Assembly (NCBI GenBank): GCA_963383645.1
Contig: OY726578.1
Coordinates: 21,096,592-21,160,591 of the forward strand
Length of the DNA stretch: 64,000 nucleotides
DNA from: Muscardinus avellanarius
Lineage: Eukaryota > Chordata > Mammalia > Rodentia > Gliridae
Reading direction: 5' to 3'
In this document: one piece after another, positions 46,909 through 57,894 of the stretch
How positions within the stretch are numbered: position 1 is the stretch's first letter
Layout: each line of letters begins with the position of its first letter
The notes under the pieces: model-generated
What the model saw: only the letters and a program-made list of their open reading frames with translations
Told to the model about the DNA's origin: nothing
Database searches by the model: none
Program-made: the position numbers and the translations under genes

Positions 46909-46919
46909 AAAAAGGGAGA
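46909..46919 (+). other. Polypurine tract of the endogenous retrovirus
   Basis: 'aaaaagggaga' ends two bases before the 3' LTR, the position where plus-strand DNA synthesis is primed in retroviruses. Confidence 0.85.
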
Positions 46920-46921
46920 TA

Positions 46922-47457
46922 TGTTGGGGCCCACTCGGCAGGACCGAGGTGGCACCCAGGCTTGTTGCCAGCGTGGACTCAAGATGGCGCCTGGGCTTGC
47001 AGCCAAGTCACGAGGCTCACGAGGCTGGCGGTGCCCTGAGCCTGCGCAGTGAGCCCTATCAGGCGCCTTACGGATAATTAGTGACGCAACGCCTCGTGCT
47101 ACCACCTGCCCGCCCAGGAGAAGGTTAAAAAGCGCGCATGCCCTAGCGGGGAGGAAGGAGAAGGAGCTAAGAGGGTTGGTGGACAGGAAGAGCGGTTCCT
47201 TGGCGGACTGCTCCGGGCTCCGAGCTGGGACGGACATGTTCACAAAGCCACCATTGTGACCGGTGTGTGCTGCAGCAGAGACATAGAGTGCCAGAAGGAG
47301 GGTTGGTGGAGTGATGAGGGAGAGGATAGAAGACTGATGTTGTTTTTACCTGAGAGGGCGTTGAGAGAGCGTTAAAGAGGAATGGTAACTGTACAAGAAC
47401 CTGGGGTAATAAAACTGCTTGAGGAAGATCGTGTAAGAGTCGTCACTGCGCACGACA
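46922..47457 (+). repeat. 3' LTR of the endogenous retrovirus
   Basis: 536 bp, same length as the 5' LTR and differing by one base in my reading. AATAAA is at 47408-47413 and the TATA-like box near 47125. It is followed directly by the target duplication 'ctccta' and the rest of the interrupted SINE. Confidence 0.95.
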
Positions 47458-47710
47458 CTCCTAGACCTTTTTTATATTTTATTTGGAAACAGGGTCTCAC
47501 TAAGTTGCTGAGAGCCTCACTAAGTAGCTGAGGCTGGCTTCGAACCTGTGCGATCCTCCTGTCTCAGCCTCCCAAGCGCGGGGATTACAAGCGTGCGCCA
47601 CCACGCCCGGCTTATTCTTACTTTAGTTATGATGCTTTGATGGTGCGCGTTATGTTGAATTGCACTAATCGACTCCTTATTTTAATTCACCTTTAAAAGA
47701 ATAACAACAA

Positions 47711-47894
47711 GCCAGGCGTGGTGGCGCACGCTTGCAATCCCCGCGCTTCAGAGGCGGAGACAGGAGGATCGCGCAGTTTCAAAGCCAGCCGCGCTGGCTT
47801 AAGAGACCCTGTTTCCAAAATAAAAAGTAGAAAAAATAGGTCTGGGAGTGTAGCCCGGAGGTAGAAGGGCTTCCAGGAACCCCAGTACTACCAA

Positions 47895-47937
<43 letters not shown>
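47711..47937 (+). mobile_element. Type B SINE with (TAAA)n tail
   Basis: Body to 47895. Confidence 0.87.
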
Positions 47938-48005
47938 CCACCCATTTGATATCAACTTCACCAGAATACTATTTTCATTGATTTTTTTTTTAAATGTACT
48001 GGAGA

Positions 48006-48210
48006 GCCAGGCGTGGTGGCGCACGCTTATAATCCCAGCAATTAGGAGGCTGAGACAAGAAGATCACAGTTTGTGGACAGCCTCAGCTACTTAGTGAGCC
48101 CTTTGCAACTCAGTGAGACCCTGTTTCAAAATAAAGAATTAAAATTAGGGCTGGGGGTGTAGCTCAGAGGTAGAATGGTAGAATGCCCCTGGGTTCCATC
48201 CCAAGTACCA
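48006..48210 (+). mobile_element. Type A SINE
   Basis: Tail has a local 'ggtagaat' duplication. Confidence 0.85.
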
Positions 48211-48221
48211 AGGGGGGGGGA

Positions 48222-48236
48222 AAGCTACATCCCAAG

Positions 48237-48290
<54 letters not shown>

Positions 48291-48305
48291 CTTGGGGTGT
48301 AGCTT
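48222..48305. repeat. Inverted repeat around a 50-bp (AT)n core
   Basis: Left arm 'aagctacatcccaagtcat' (48222-48240) and right arm 'atgacttggggtgtagctt' (48287-48305) pair with one mismatch. (AT)n lies between. The right arm belongs to an ID-like SINE tail continuing to 48343. Confidence 0.92.
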
Positions 48306-48343
48306 GGAGGTAGAATGCCCCTGAGTTTAACACCCAGCAGCAC

Positions 48344-49144
48344 AAAATAAAATAAAATAAAATAATAAATAAATAAATAAATACACTGCCCCGCCCTGTA
48401 CTCCAAGGTGGAGTTTAGCAATGCCAGTGCTCTCTGCATACATGGCTAAGACAGTTGAAACCCCAAAATCCTGACACTGAAAGACCATGGAGATACCAGG
48501 AAGCAGGCATTCACAACGCCCTTTTGGACCGTAAACCATCTGATGACAGCTGATATTTGGGGACACTGGGGCAGGAGGCCCAGGGCAAAGCAGCCACCAG
48601 GAACCTTTCCCAGTGAAACGGCAGGGTGCCTCTGGAGGGAGCCCTGGGCTCTCCCTGCCCTGGAGGAGAGAGTGGAGCAGAGATGTAGCTTGCCCAAGGC
48701 CCAGGGACGACCCGAGACTGAAGCCCAGTCAGACCAGCTGAGCGCAGGGCCCACGCTTAGGATGCACTGGACCACAGATGGGTCTGACAGCTCACAACAA
48801 GCCCAACTGATGTTTTTAACAGGAGGCTAACGCCCCTTTGTCAGTAGCCACACATTTTAAGGACCAAATCAGTATTTTCTCCATAGAATAATCACCTTCA
48901 TTTTGTATTAATGAGGGCTATCACTGGACATCAGATCCCAAACCAAGCTCCCTCGCTCTAATGATCTAATGAGCCAAGAAAATAGTCAATGAATTATTTT
49001 CACGTACAAAAAAAAAAAATCATTACACTACCCTGTAGCTTTTTCACTTCTCATAATTCATTAAAACGTGAAAAATATATTATCCACATGGGAATTTCAC
49101 CATCTTTGCAAACCCCAGTCGCCTCTATAGAAAACACAGGATGT
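48344..49144. other. Unique intron
   Basis: (AAAT)n at 48345-48382; 48830-49060 is AT-rich and repeat-free. No exon recognised. Confidence 0.4.
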
Positions 49145-49339
49145 AGCCGGGCTTGGTGGCACGTGCTTGTAATCCCAGCACGTGTGAGGCTGAGACTGGA
49201 GGACTGTGGTTTGCAGACAGCCTGAGCTACTTGATGAGGCCCTTTGCAACTTAGACCTTGTTTCAAAATGAAGAATAAAAAATTGGGCTGGGGGTATAGC
49301 TCTAGAGGTAGAATGCCCTGGGTCCCATCCTCAGTACGA

Positions 49340-49402
<63 letters not shown>
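49145..49402 (+). mobile_element. Type A SINE with (GAAA)n tail
   Basis: Body to 49337; (GAAA)n 49337-49402. Confidence 0.87.
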
Positions 49403-50030
49403 GAAGGCAGGCAGGAAGGCAGGCAGACAAAGACAGACAAGTCAAGATGTAAAAGGCTTGGGGGAGGGAGAGAGAGGCAGCCATTCAATCTACAAAACAG
49501 CAAATACATTAGCCTCTTGGTGGAGAATTTCGTTTTCTAAGTCTTATCAGCTGTTCAAAATACGAGTAGCCGGGGCCCAATACAATTTCTCAGTTGTGAC
49601 GCAAGGTCATACAAGTGCCCAGTCTTATTCTTGAAGGTAAATCTTATTTAATCCAGAGGATAATCACTGTGTGTACCAACACCCTGGCAGTATATATATA
49701 AAAAAAAATCTTGTAAAGTCCCTGCTCATCCTAGGATCAAAATGTCAAATGCGAAACAGCTTTTTCCTCTGATGTCTTATCTTGATGGATTACTATAACA
49801 TACTGTTACTAGAAAGTGTCAGCGGCCTTGCCCAGGAAGTCTGTACGAGGCTCGGGGGCAGAGACGCACATATCTGTGAAAAGCCAACTACACCCAGGGA
49901 GGCCGCTCCAGAGGAGAATGCAACCTCCACATCGGCTCCTCTAAGACACCAGCACTCACTCAAACCACGTCGGCAGGCCCGACTGTTACGGAAACTAGAT
50001 ATACTTATCTTAAAGTAATGTTTATCTTAC

Positions 50031-50105
50031 CTGAAAAAGTGTCGCTGTCACATGTTTCCTGGAGAGATGACTTTGTACATGTTCTACAGCTTCCTTGGAG
50101 AAGGG
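50031..50105 (-). CDS. GRK3: GRK3 coding exon, residues 123-147 (RGS-homology domain)
   Basis: 75 nt, 25 codons, phase 0 on both sides, between acceptor 'ttgaaag' and donor 'gtaaga'. It starts PFSKEAVEHVQSHLS and ends VTATLFQ. It continues helices of the RGS-homology domain. 'EHVQSHLS' is the GRK3 form (GRK2 has 'EHVQGHLG'), which supports GRK3 over its paralogue. Length matches the human exon with no indel. The intron to its left is the longest bracketed by two exons here, 7.7 kb, and holds the endogenous retrovirus at 44.6-47.5 kb. Confidence 0.95.
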
Positions 50106-50237
50106 CTTTCAAAAATCAAAGAGAACATTTTAAAAATAATAATAAAGGGTGACAAACCTTCGTGTGTTATGCGATATCACGGCAGATAACAAAACAATTG
50201 CTAACTGGCAAGCTATGGTATTTAGATTAGCAGTCTT

Positions 50238-50496
50238 TCTTTCTCTTTCTTTCTTTCTTTCTTTCTTTCTTTTTTTCTTTCTTTTTCTCTTTATCGTAGT
50301 ACTGGGAATGGAACCCAGGGCCTTTCTACCTCCAAGCTACACCCCTCCGGCCCTATTTTTATTCTTTACTTTGAAACAGGGTCTCACTAAGTTGCGGAGG
50401 GCCTCACTAAGTAGCTGAGGCTGGCCGCGAACCTGTGATCCACCTGTCTCAGCCTCCCAAGTGCTGGGATTACAAGCATGAACCACCACGCCGGGC
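50238..50496 (-). mobile_element. (CTTT)n and type A SINE
   Basis: (CTTT)n 50238-50290, SINE 50292-50496. About 130 bp right of a GRK3 exon. Confidence 0.86.
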
Positions 50497-51410
50497 AGGA
50501 AGCATTCTTTAAAATATCTGGGCTATTTGCAGACAACCCTGAAAAGTGCTTGTCCCTCTGGGTATTCACAATTCTCTGACACATGCCTGGAATCATAGCT
50601 GAATACAGGACCAGAATGATAACCTCTAACCTCAGAGGAGGTCGAGGTCACTGAGATTATACTAAGGTGTAAAGGGGCCATCACTGGAGCGAGCCTCTGT
50701 AGGCTGATCACAGGGTTCTAAAAATGTAAGCTGCCTCCTACATAAGAACCAATGAGTGCGTGGGCATGCGCCTAAGAACAAATGCCAGTTACGCAGCCAG
50801 CCCAAGTGCACCGGCTCTGGGCTTTTGGGGGGTTTTGCTGCAGCCACAGCAGAGGGGGCTGGAGCAAGCAGATCAGAGCTTCTACTGGCCTTAGCTGCAA
50901 ACCGTATCCACCCCCAGACACTGTACTGGGTCTTCTTGAATAATATACAGGAAGATAAGCTTGACCACACACACACATACATGCACACACTCACACCATC
51001 CTACTAAAAGCCCTCTACTTGCTAAGCAACGTGAAAACCAAGTTCACAGAGGCTTCCCAGTGGGCACCAGGTGTTCTGCCAGGCTCAAACATTCAAGAGC
51101 GAGGCAGCAAGGTACCGAGCTCTCCCGTGCCGGCTCACAAGCTTCTGCAGTTCAGGCAAGGCACGCTCAAAGAACACGCAGTGAGTGGGGGGAGCGGCCA
51201 GAGACGCCATCCTTAGCCACGGTCACCTGGAACTACTGTAAGCGACAGACCAAGCCCGGAGCCATCAGCACACCACAAGGGTGACAGGGCGGCCGTGCAG
51301 ATGTGCGCACCCAGGACGGGAGCAATGGCTACCTGAGGCTGCAGACAACTGGACATGAGGCTCGTGAGGATGTAAACAAGAAATTTATGTGTCTTTGTGT
51401 GCGAGCATAC
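50497..51410. other. Unique intron
   Basis: No repeat or exon recognised. Confidence 0.4.
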
Positions 51411-51426
51411 GTGCATGCATGCATGC

Positions 51427-51468
<42 letters not shown>

Positions 51469-51812
51469 ACATGTGTATTACTAGGGATTGAACTGAGGGG
51501 TGTTTTATCTCCAAGCTACACCCCAGCCTTATCTCATTTTTTTATTTTTAAACATGGTCTCACTAAGTTGCTTGAGGGTCTTGCTAAGTTATAAAGGCTG
51601 GCCTCAGCCAGACATGGTGGCACACACTTGTAATCCCAGCATTTGGGGGGCTGAGACGGGAGGACCATGGTTTGCGGCCAGCCTCAGCTACTAATTAGTG
51701 AGGTCCTTTGCAACTCAGTGAGACCTTGTTTCAAAATTAAGAATAAAAAAATAAGGCTGGGGGTGGAGCTCGGAGGTAGAATGCCCCTGGGTTCCATCCT
51801 CAGTACTACACG
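51411..51812. mobile_element. (GCAT)/(GT)n, truncated minus SINE and plus type A SINE
   Basis: (GCAT)n and (GT)n 51411-51470; minus-strand SINE 51476-51604 cut at its head by a plus-strand type A SINE 51605-51812. Confidence 0.82.
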
Positions 51813-52072
51813 TACACACACAAATAAATCGATGAAGCCTATTTTCCTTTAGGGAGTGTAGAATTAAGACACTGTCTTCCATGGATCAAGTTGTATGCAG
51901 GGAAAGTGTCAGCCCAGGGAAATGTTCTCGGGTCATGTGGTACAATGGGTTCTACATCAACACCACAGAAGACAGGAGGCCAGACGGAAGAAATGGCTTC
52001 TATTCTTTCTGGGATGTATGCTTCCTTGGTTTTTCTTTTATTTCTTTCATTGTATGTGTGTGTGTGGTGTGT

Positions 52073-52502
52073 GTGTTACTGGGCACTGAATCCAGGGACA
52101 TTCTACTTCTGAGCTATGTCCCCAGCCCTGTTTTAGTTTTAATTTAATTTAATTAATTAATTTTTTAAATTTATTTTTGTGGTACTGGGGGTGGAACCCA
52201 GGAGCTTCCTACCTCCGGGCTATACTCCCAGACCTATTTTTATATTTTATTTGGAAACAGGGTCTCACTGAGTTGCTGAGAGCCTCACTAAGTAGCTGAG
52301 GCTGGCTTCGAACCTGCACGATCCTCCTGTCTCAGCCTCCCAAGTGCGGGGATGACAAGCGTGCGCCACCACGCCCGGCTTTAATTTTTGTTTTGAAAAA
52401 GGGCCCCGCTAAGTTGTGGAGGGCCTCACTAAGTTGCTGAGGCTGGCCGCGGAACCTGCGATCCTCCTGTCTCAGCCTTCCAAGTCCTGGGATGACAAGC
52501 AC
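52073..52502 (-). mobile_element. Type A SINE split by a second SINE
   Basis: Outer SINE 52073-52145 and 52380-52502. The inner SINE 52180-52379 has the long intermediate middle. Confidence 0.84.
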
Positions 52503-52534
52503 GGACCCCTCTACTCCCCGCCCTGCTCACTCCC

Positions 52535-52860
52535 ATATTTTTTTTAATTTATTTTTATTGGTGCATTGTAATCATACATCACATTGGAACACAAGACTTG
52601 AGAGGATATACAAGCACACATCATCCAATCAGCCCTCATCCAGCCCCTATCCCATTCCCTCCCCCTCCCTCGATCCCATGCTTGTTTGGTGATTAACTCT
52701 GATACATATGTTTATGTACCTCTTGCTTTTTAAAGAGGCTCCATCCTCCCCTATTCCATATGCTCTGATTGGTCACCTTAATTGCTTCACTATAGGGCCC
52801 TTTCTATAGCTCGACCTCTTCCTGTTGCCCCTTTCCTCCTAGTTATTGCTGATTAGGGGA
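52535..52860 (-). mobile_element. L1 3'-end-like fragment
   Basis: It starts with an A-tail (as T on the plus strand) and 'attggtgcattgtaatcata', then a C/T-rich segment. It is clearly the same family as the segment at 12.12-12.69 kb, including the shared 'tgattaactctgatacatat'-like stretch. Assignment to L1 is by family resemblance, not by coding sequence. Confidence 0.6.
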
Positions 52861-52950
52861 AGCATCTGGTTTTTCTTTTCTGCGATATTTCTCTGTGCAT
52901 GCCGCGGTGCAAATACCGATCCCACTCTTGACGGCCCCAGTTGTAGCACC

Positions 52951-53003
52951 GGGCCAGTGGCGCAATGGATAACGCGTCTGACTACAGATCAGGAGATTCA
53001 CTC
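52951..53003 (+). pseudogene. tRNA-Arg pseudogene with T-arm deletion
   Basis: From 'gggccagtggcgcaatgg' to 'gattc' the sequence follows mammalian tRNA-Arg(ACG) with about two substitutions. One falls in the anticodon (ACG to ACA). About 8 nt of the T arm (the 'caggttcg' B-box region) are missing between 'gattc' and 'actcc', and the 3' acceptor strand is unrecognisable. It cannot fold into a tRNA. The A box is intact but the B box is gone. It sits 72 bp left of a GRK3 exon, on the opposite strand. Confidence 0.8.
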
Positions 53004-53075
53004 CCATGTTTTCAAGCACCGCCCTTTCTCCCGGAAGCTCCCAGGCTCGGGTCACAGCACAACAGAGGAGCTCAC

Positions 53076-53177
53076 GTGCGAGGAGGAGAGCAGCTCCCTC
53101 ATGATGTACTTGTCATAAATCTGCCGGCTCCTGCACAGGCGGTCCTGGTCATTGTCCAGCTTCTCGTATTCTTTGAT
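53076..53177 (-). CDS. GRK3: GRK3 coding exon, residues 89-122 (RGS-homology domain)
   Basis: GRK3 is a membrane-recruited serine/threonine kinase that phosphorylates agonist-occupied G-protein-coupled receptors. This 102-nt exon (34 codons, phase 0 at both ends) begins after acceptor 'actgcag' and ends before donor 'gtgagc'. It reads [18 protein letters not shown]...[11 protein letters not shown]. This is part of the RGS-homology domain that binds G-alpha-q. The residues implicated in that contact in GRK2 (R106, D110, M114, E116, L118) are all present. Differences from the human GRK3 sequence as I recall it include K for A at 111, R for K at 115 and S for C at 120. The next exon lies 2.97 kb to the left. 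The upstream exon (residues up to 88) is not in the window. 'CRSRQIYD' is the GRK3 form; GRK2 has 'CRSREIFD'. Confidence 0.95.
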
Positions 53178-54183
53178 CTGCAGTTTTAAGAGTCACGCCG
53201 TCAGGCGATGTCTTCCTAGACGCTTTATTTAGAGACATTACTAACCACGACCACTTGGGAAATAAACAAAAACGAAAACCCACAAACGGCCGAGCTGGCG
53301 ATTTCACGGGAAACAGCCGCCTCTAAGGTTGTAGTGAGGGGGCTGGGATCATTCAAATTCCACGCGGGACTCACACGCGGGCTTTTCCTCGGCGATGAAG
53401 CTCATTGCTTCAGCCCAGAAACACATGATATTGGGAAATAAATGCTGCCATGGTTACAATGCTCCTGCGATACACACGCCGCCAATCCGTCGTCCTGCGC
53501 CAGTTCGCTTGCCAAAGCACAGAATCATTTAAGTTTGGCTGTAATTCAGTTCCGAGAGTTACAGTGGGGTTCATCCCCACACAGCCACAGTGTTCCAAAA
53601 CTAACAAAAGGGAAAACATATATATTGTCCGGATTCCTGCAGGGAGATTTCTGAAAAGTCAACTAAGGCAAATAAATATTTTGGAAAGGAGCTAATCTCT
53701 GGATGAGCGGCGTGGGTTTTCAGCACCGTAAAAGTATTAACATCAAGGCTATTTCAGATATTATTAGGAGGAAAGGGAGGCTGCTCGCATGTAATATAAG
53801 CTGGTTAATAAAATTCACTCTAGGAATATTTGGCTTCGGTGGAAATGGCTCCAATTACTCTAACCGGATAGCAGAAGGAGCTGGTCAGAAAAGGGTTCCT
53901 ATTTATTGGCAGAAATACTTGTAATCCAAAATACAAGAATAAAAGCATATTAAAATGAAGCTGGAGGAAGACCGGGGCAAGCATCTTCAACGCCAGGACT
54001 GACGGCTACGCGCCCCTTACTTTGGGGAAAAACCGTTAGACAGTGAGTCTTGTACCTGGACACTTTATTCGGGGATCATAAAATTGGGGCTAACTACTCC
54101 CGTGGAAAAGAATATAAACTAAAGGGAAAAAAGTTATCTTTTTACTTTTATGGACTGAGGTTGGACAGTTTTAAAATCAAGAC
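53178..54183. other. Unique intron upstream of the 53.1-kb exon
   Basis: Repeat-free for 1 kb. 53700-53930 is AT-rich with 'ataagctggttaataaaatt' and could be conserved non-coding DNA. Searched for the preceding GRK3 exon on the minus strand, not found. Confidence 0.4.
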
Positions 54184-54362
54184 CAGCCGGGCGTGGTGGC
54201 GCACTCTTGTAATCCCTGCGCTTGGGAGGCGGAGACAGGAGGATCGCGCAGGTTTGACTCCAGCCTCGCTGGCTTAAGAGACCCTGTTTCCAAATAAAAA
54301 AGATATAAAATAGGTCTGGGAGTGTAGCCCGGAGGTAGAAGGGTTCCATCCCCAATACCATC

Positions 54363-54408
<46 letters not shown>

Positions 54409-54410
54409 TC
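54184..54410 (+). mobile_element. Type B SINE with (TAA)n tail
   Basis: (TAA)n 54364-54409; tail end reads 'gggttccatccccaatacc', an A-like ending on a B body. Confidence 0.86.
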
Positions 54411-56136
54411 AAGGCCAGTAAATCCTGTAAGAATTCCAGATGGGGAGGGGGTAAAAAGAACAGAACACAAGATGTCGAAGTCCTACGTATGAGCTGGCTA
54501 ATCCACACACCACGAGACCCATTGGGTCATCTTAATTGCCTGCAAAGCCTCTGTGCTGTCTGTGACCCACACTCTAGTTACCCCCAGGGCCTGGAACGGG
54601 GGTTCTTGGGAACAGATCAGGAAGCTGGCCATGAGGGCAGGTAGCTGGGTGAGCTACCATCCCTCCAAGAGTAAGAGACCGCCTCTGAGCAGAGCCAGCC
54701 CAGTAACGCTGCTGTAACCAGAGGCCCTGGGCTCAGCCATCCTGGGCCAGTCCAGATGCAAACATCACACCGAGCACAGCACCGCTGGTAGCAAATGATG
54801 CGAGGAAGCAGACACAAGGGCAGCAGAAGACTTGGGGCTCGGCTGGCACCTGTGGCCGTGTTGTGTTTCCAGCAGGTTCCAAGGTTCCTGCCAGAATGCC
54901 CAGATGTTAAAAGAGACTGTCGCTGGACCTAAGGCTAAAGTGTCCCCCTGGACGTGTGGATACCCTCCAGCCACCACAAACTCTCCTGGAATGTTCACCC
55001 TCGAACAGGAGCGTAATGGAGTGTAAGCCTACGTTCCCAGGCACCTCTCGGGCAAGCTGACCTCTGGCAAAGCCAATGCCCCTTCTCTGGAAGTTTCCAC
55101 AGCTGTCAGATTCTGAACCCCAAAGATAATTCTAGGGTCAGGCAGACGGTGCTCTGAAGCACCTGCTGTCTAGAGCCTTGGGACTAAAGAATGCCAACCC
55201 GACCAGCAGAACGGGTAAATCTCGATGGGCAGAGACAGGGAACCAAGAACCCTGCGGCTGGGGGCAACTTACGTCCACTCTCCACAAGACCACTAACCAC
55301 TGAGCAGCAACCAGTCACCAACTGGTCTGAAACAGGATGCTCTTTTAGGAGCGAGTGCGTTGCAGGTGCCGCCTCCGACTCTGGCAGGTGGTTTACCCAG
55401 GCGCGAGGATGGCCAGGGGTCCACGTTTAAGGTGTAGGGACTTCCCGGTACAGCTGGAAACACCACCATCGGTGATGGATGCTCAAACGCAGCAACCGGG
55501 TGGTCCTTCTGCTTGGATGGGGAGCGGCCCACGCAGCCTGAACTATTCAGCCCCCAGAGCAAGCAACTCCGGGCCACAGGGGCCAGGGACTCCACTTTCA
55601 TGCCATCCATTTCTCCCCCAACCACCGACAAGCACTGAACTCCGCCATCTTGCTTCTGTGTCTTCTGAGCTCTACACTTTCCCCGGGCTTGTCCTGACTC
55701 CTTCTCTCGGTCCCTATTGGTGCTTCTGCCCCCTCACAGCAAGACCTGAGGGGGGCCGCTTTCTCACCAGCTACACTGTGATGACTCCAGCTGGACCCCT
55801 AAAACTCACTGTGAGCCCTGAGCTCTGAACCCCAAATATCCAGCCACGGATTTGACATTTCCAGTTGAGTGTCTAGGAGGCACCTCACATTTACCGTGTC
55901 TGAATGAACCCTTTGATTTCCACATTCTCTGTCGGATAGTCCCCCCCCCGGCCCCCATTCTTTATCACAACTATGAGTCAAACCAGCCTTCCTGTTGCGG
56001 AAGCCAGAAAGCAATGATCGCCACCTATTCTGGCCCTGGGCCCCACCTATTCTAGCCCTGGGCCCACCCTCTAGCCAACACCTCCCCCCATATCCAACTC
56101 ACGGGCAAGCCATGTTTGCCTTATATTCAAACTATA
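54411..56136. other. Unique GC-balanced intron, no exon seen
   Basis: The 157-codon open stretch at 55355-55828 has no recognisable domain and no support as a gene. Confidence 0.4.
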
Positions 56137-56345
56137 TGCCGGGCGTGGTGGCGCAGGCTTGTAATCCCCACACTTGGGAGGTGGAGACAGGAGGATCGCG
56201 CTGGTTCGGAGCCAGCCGCGCTGGCTTAAGAGACCCTGTTTCCAAATTTAAAAAATAGGTCTGGGAGTGTAGCCTGGATGTAGAAGGGCTTCCAGGAACC
56301 CCAGTACCACCAAAAAACAAACAAAACAAAACAAAACAAAAAACT
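56137..56345 (+). mobile_element. Type B SINE
   Basis: Tail runs into (AAAAC)n; 'aaactatatg' occurs on both sides (56128 and 56340) as a target duplication. Confidence 0.88.
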
Positions 56346-56655
56346 ATATGACAATCCCAGGCTCTGTTTCCGGCAAGGGCCAACCAGCTCCCAACAAGAC
56401 CATCCTCCTGACATGAGAGCTATAAAGTCTGGACATACTAGAAGGAAAACCAATACAGGCGCTGGAAAGCAACACAAAACCAGCAGACAACAGAGAAAGG
56501 GTCTCAACAGATACCTTGTGTCAGAAACTATGGAGGACCCTGAGTGATGTGTGACCTTCTGTGAAAACACAGGGACCTGTGAGTCACACACAAGAAGAGA
56601 GACCGTTCATGGAAACCAGGTCAGGAAGTCCTGGGCACCGAAATGACCAAGAGCA

Positions 56656-56832
56656 CAGCTGTAATCCCAGTACCAGGGAGGCTGAGATAAGAGAATGGCA
56701 GATTAGAAGTCAGTTTCAGCAATTAGTGAGGCCCTCAGCAAGCAATTTACTGATAACCTATTTCAAAAATAAAATAGGGCCAGGGGTGTAGCTCAAAGGT
56801 AGAATGCTCCCTGGGTTCAGTCTCCAGTACCA
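56656..56832 (+). mobile_element. Old dimeric SINE
   Basis: Lacks the first bases of the head; strongly diverged. Confidence 0.7.
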
Positions 56833-56864
56833 AAAATTAAGCATAAAAAAAAAATAGAGCAGCC

Positions 56865-57275
56865 ATTATAACTTGGCATAAGAGATAACATTTGGACAAT
56901 GAAGAAAAGATAGAAGATAGCAGAATAAAAGCAAAATCTCTATAAAAGGAACAAAATATTCATTTCAGAAGAAAAAACACAGTATCTAAAATAAAACAGT
57001 TAATGGATAGACACAGTAGTGGACTGGAGATGCCAAAAGAAAGAGTTAATGAATTTGAAGAAAAATCCACAGAAGTGATTCAATCTAAAAACAGAGAGAA
57101 AGAATACTGGGGGGGGGGGGTGAGAGGAATTAAACAGGACATCAGGGATGTACAGGATAATATACAAAGATAAAACATACGTATAATGGGAGATCCAGAA
57201 GGAAAGGAAAGTAGAAAAACCCTTTAAGAAATAATTATCCGCCGAAGACTCTCATCTATTTAAAAGAAACACACA
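56865..57275 (+). mobile_element. Old L1/HAL1-like fragment
   Basis: Purine-rich sequence with phrases such as 'gagttaatgaatttgaagaa' and 'ggagatccagaaggaaagg', typical of the 5' half of old L1 or HAL1 elements. No open frame. A run of ten G lies near 57111. Confidence 0.45.
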
Positions 57276-57276
57276 T

Positions 57277-57643
57277 GGCATGTAACAGTCACAAGTTCAA
57301 GGCCAGCCTCAGCAATGTAGCAACACTCTCAGTAACCTAGTGAGACCCTATTTCGAAATAACATATAAAAAGGGTTTGGGGGAGCCAGGCGTGGTGGCGC
57401 ATGCTTGTAACCCCCACGCTTGGGAGGCAGAGACAGGAGGATCGCGCAGGTTCGAAGCCAGCTGCGCGTGCTGGCTTAGGAGACCCTGTTTCCAAATTTT
57501 AAAAATATTTTAAAAAATAGGTCTGGGACTGTAGCCAGGAGGAAAAATGGTTTCCAGGAACCCCAGTATCACCAAAAAAAAAAAAAAAAAAAAAAGGTTT
57601 GGGGGTGTAGTTTAGAGGTAGAATGTCCATGAGTTCAGTCCCC

Positions 57644-57690
<47 letters not shown>
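57277..57690 (+). mobile_element. Old SINE split by a type B SINE, then (CA)n
   Basis: Outer 57277-57382 and 57593-57653; type B 57383-57592 between 'aaaggtttgggg'-like duplications. (CA)n 57647-57690. Confidence 0.85.
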
Positions 57691-57691
<1 letters not shown>

Positions 57692-57865
57692 CACAAAAAG
57701 AAAAAGGAAATGGATGTGGAAAGGCATATCATGAAAACAAGAAATATAAAAGACTAGCATGGCTGTGTCTACATCATCATCAGTGAAGCTAATTTCAAGA
57801 CAGAGATTATTACCAGCAACAAGTACATTCACAAACATATCAAAGTCAGTTTTGAAGCCAAACAT
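57691..57865 (+). mobile_element. Old L1-like fragment
   Basis: 'actagcatggctgtgtctac' and 'gacagagattattaccagca' resemble a conserved stretch of old mammalian L1 ORF2. Degenerate and short. Confidence 0.45.
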
Positions 57866-57894
57866 GAAAAGGAGGGAGAGAGAGGGAATGGGTT

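Larger units (their letters stand above)
44566..47457 (+). mobile_element. Compact, recent endogenous retrovirus (LTR - leader array - env remnant - LTR)
   Basis: A 2,892-bp provirus-like element bounded by TG...CA LTRs. It is flanked by a perfect 6-bp target duplication 'ctccta' (44560-44565 and 47458-47463) and inserted in a type B SINE. Order: 536-bp LTR, tRNA-Ile primer site, splice donor, repeat-rich leader, env transmembrane-like remnant, polypurine tract, 536-bp LTR. I see no recognisable gag, protease, polymerase or integrase, and no intact env frame. It is therefore a deletion derivative or a non-autonomous, VL30/ETn-like element that would need enzymes from another virus. Near-identical LTRs show a recent insertion. 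It lies in the GRK3 intron between the 50.0- and 42.2-kb exons, in the opposite orientation to the gene. Confidence 0.93.
44509..47612 (-). mobile_element. SINE interrupted by the endogenous retrovirus
   Basis: Tail half 44509-44565 and the rest 47458-47612, rejoined across the 6-bp duplication 'ctccta'. The middle is of the longer, intermediate type ('ctcactaagttgctgagagc'). Confidence 0.88.
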
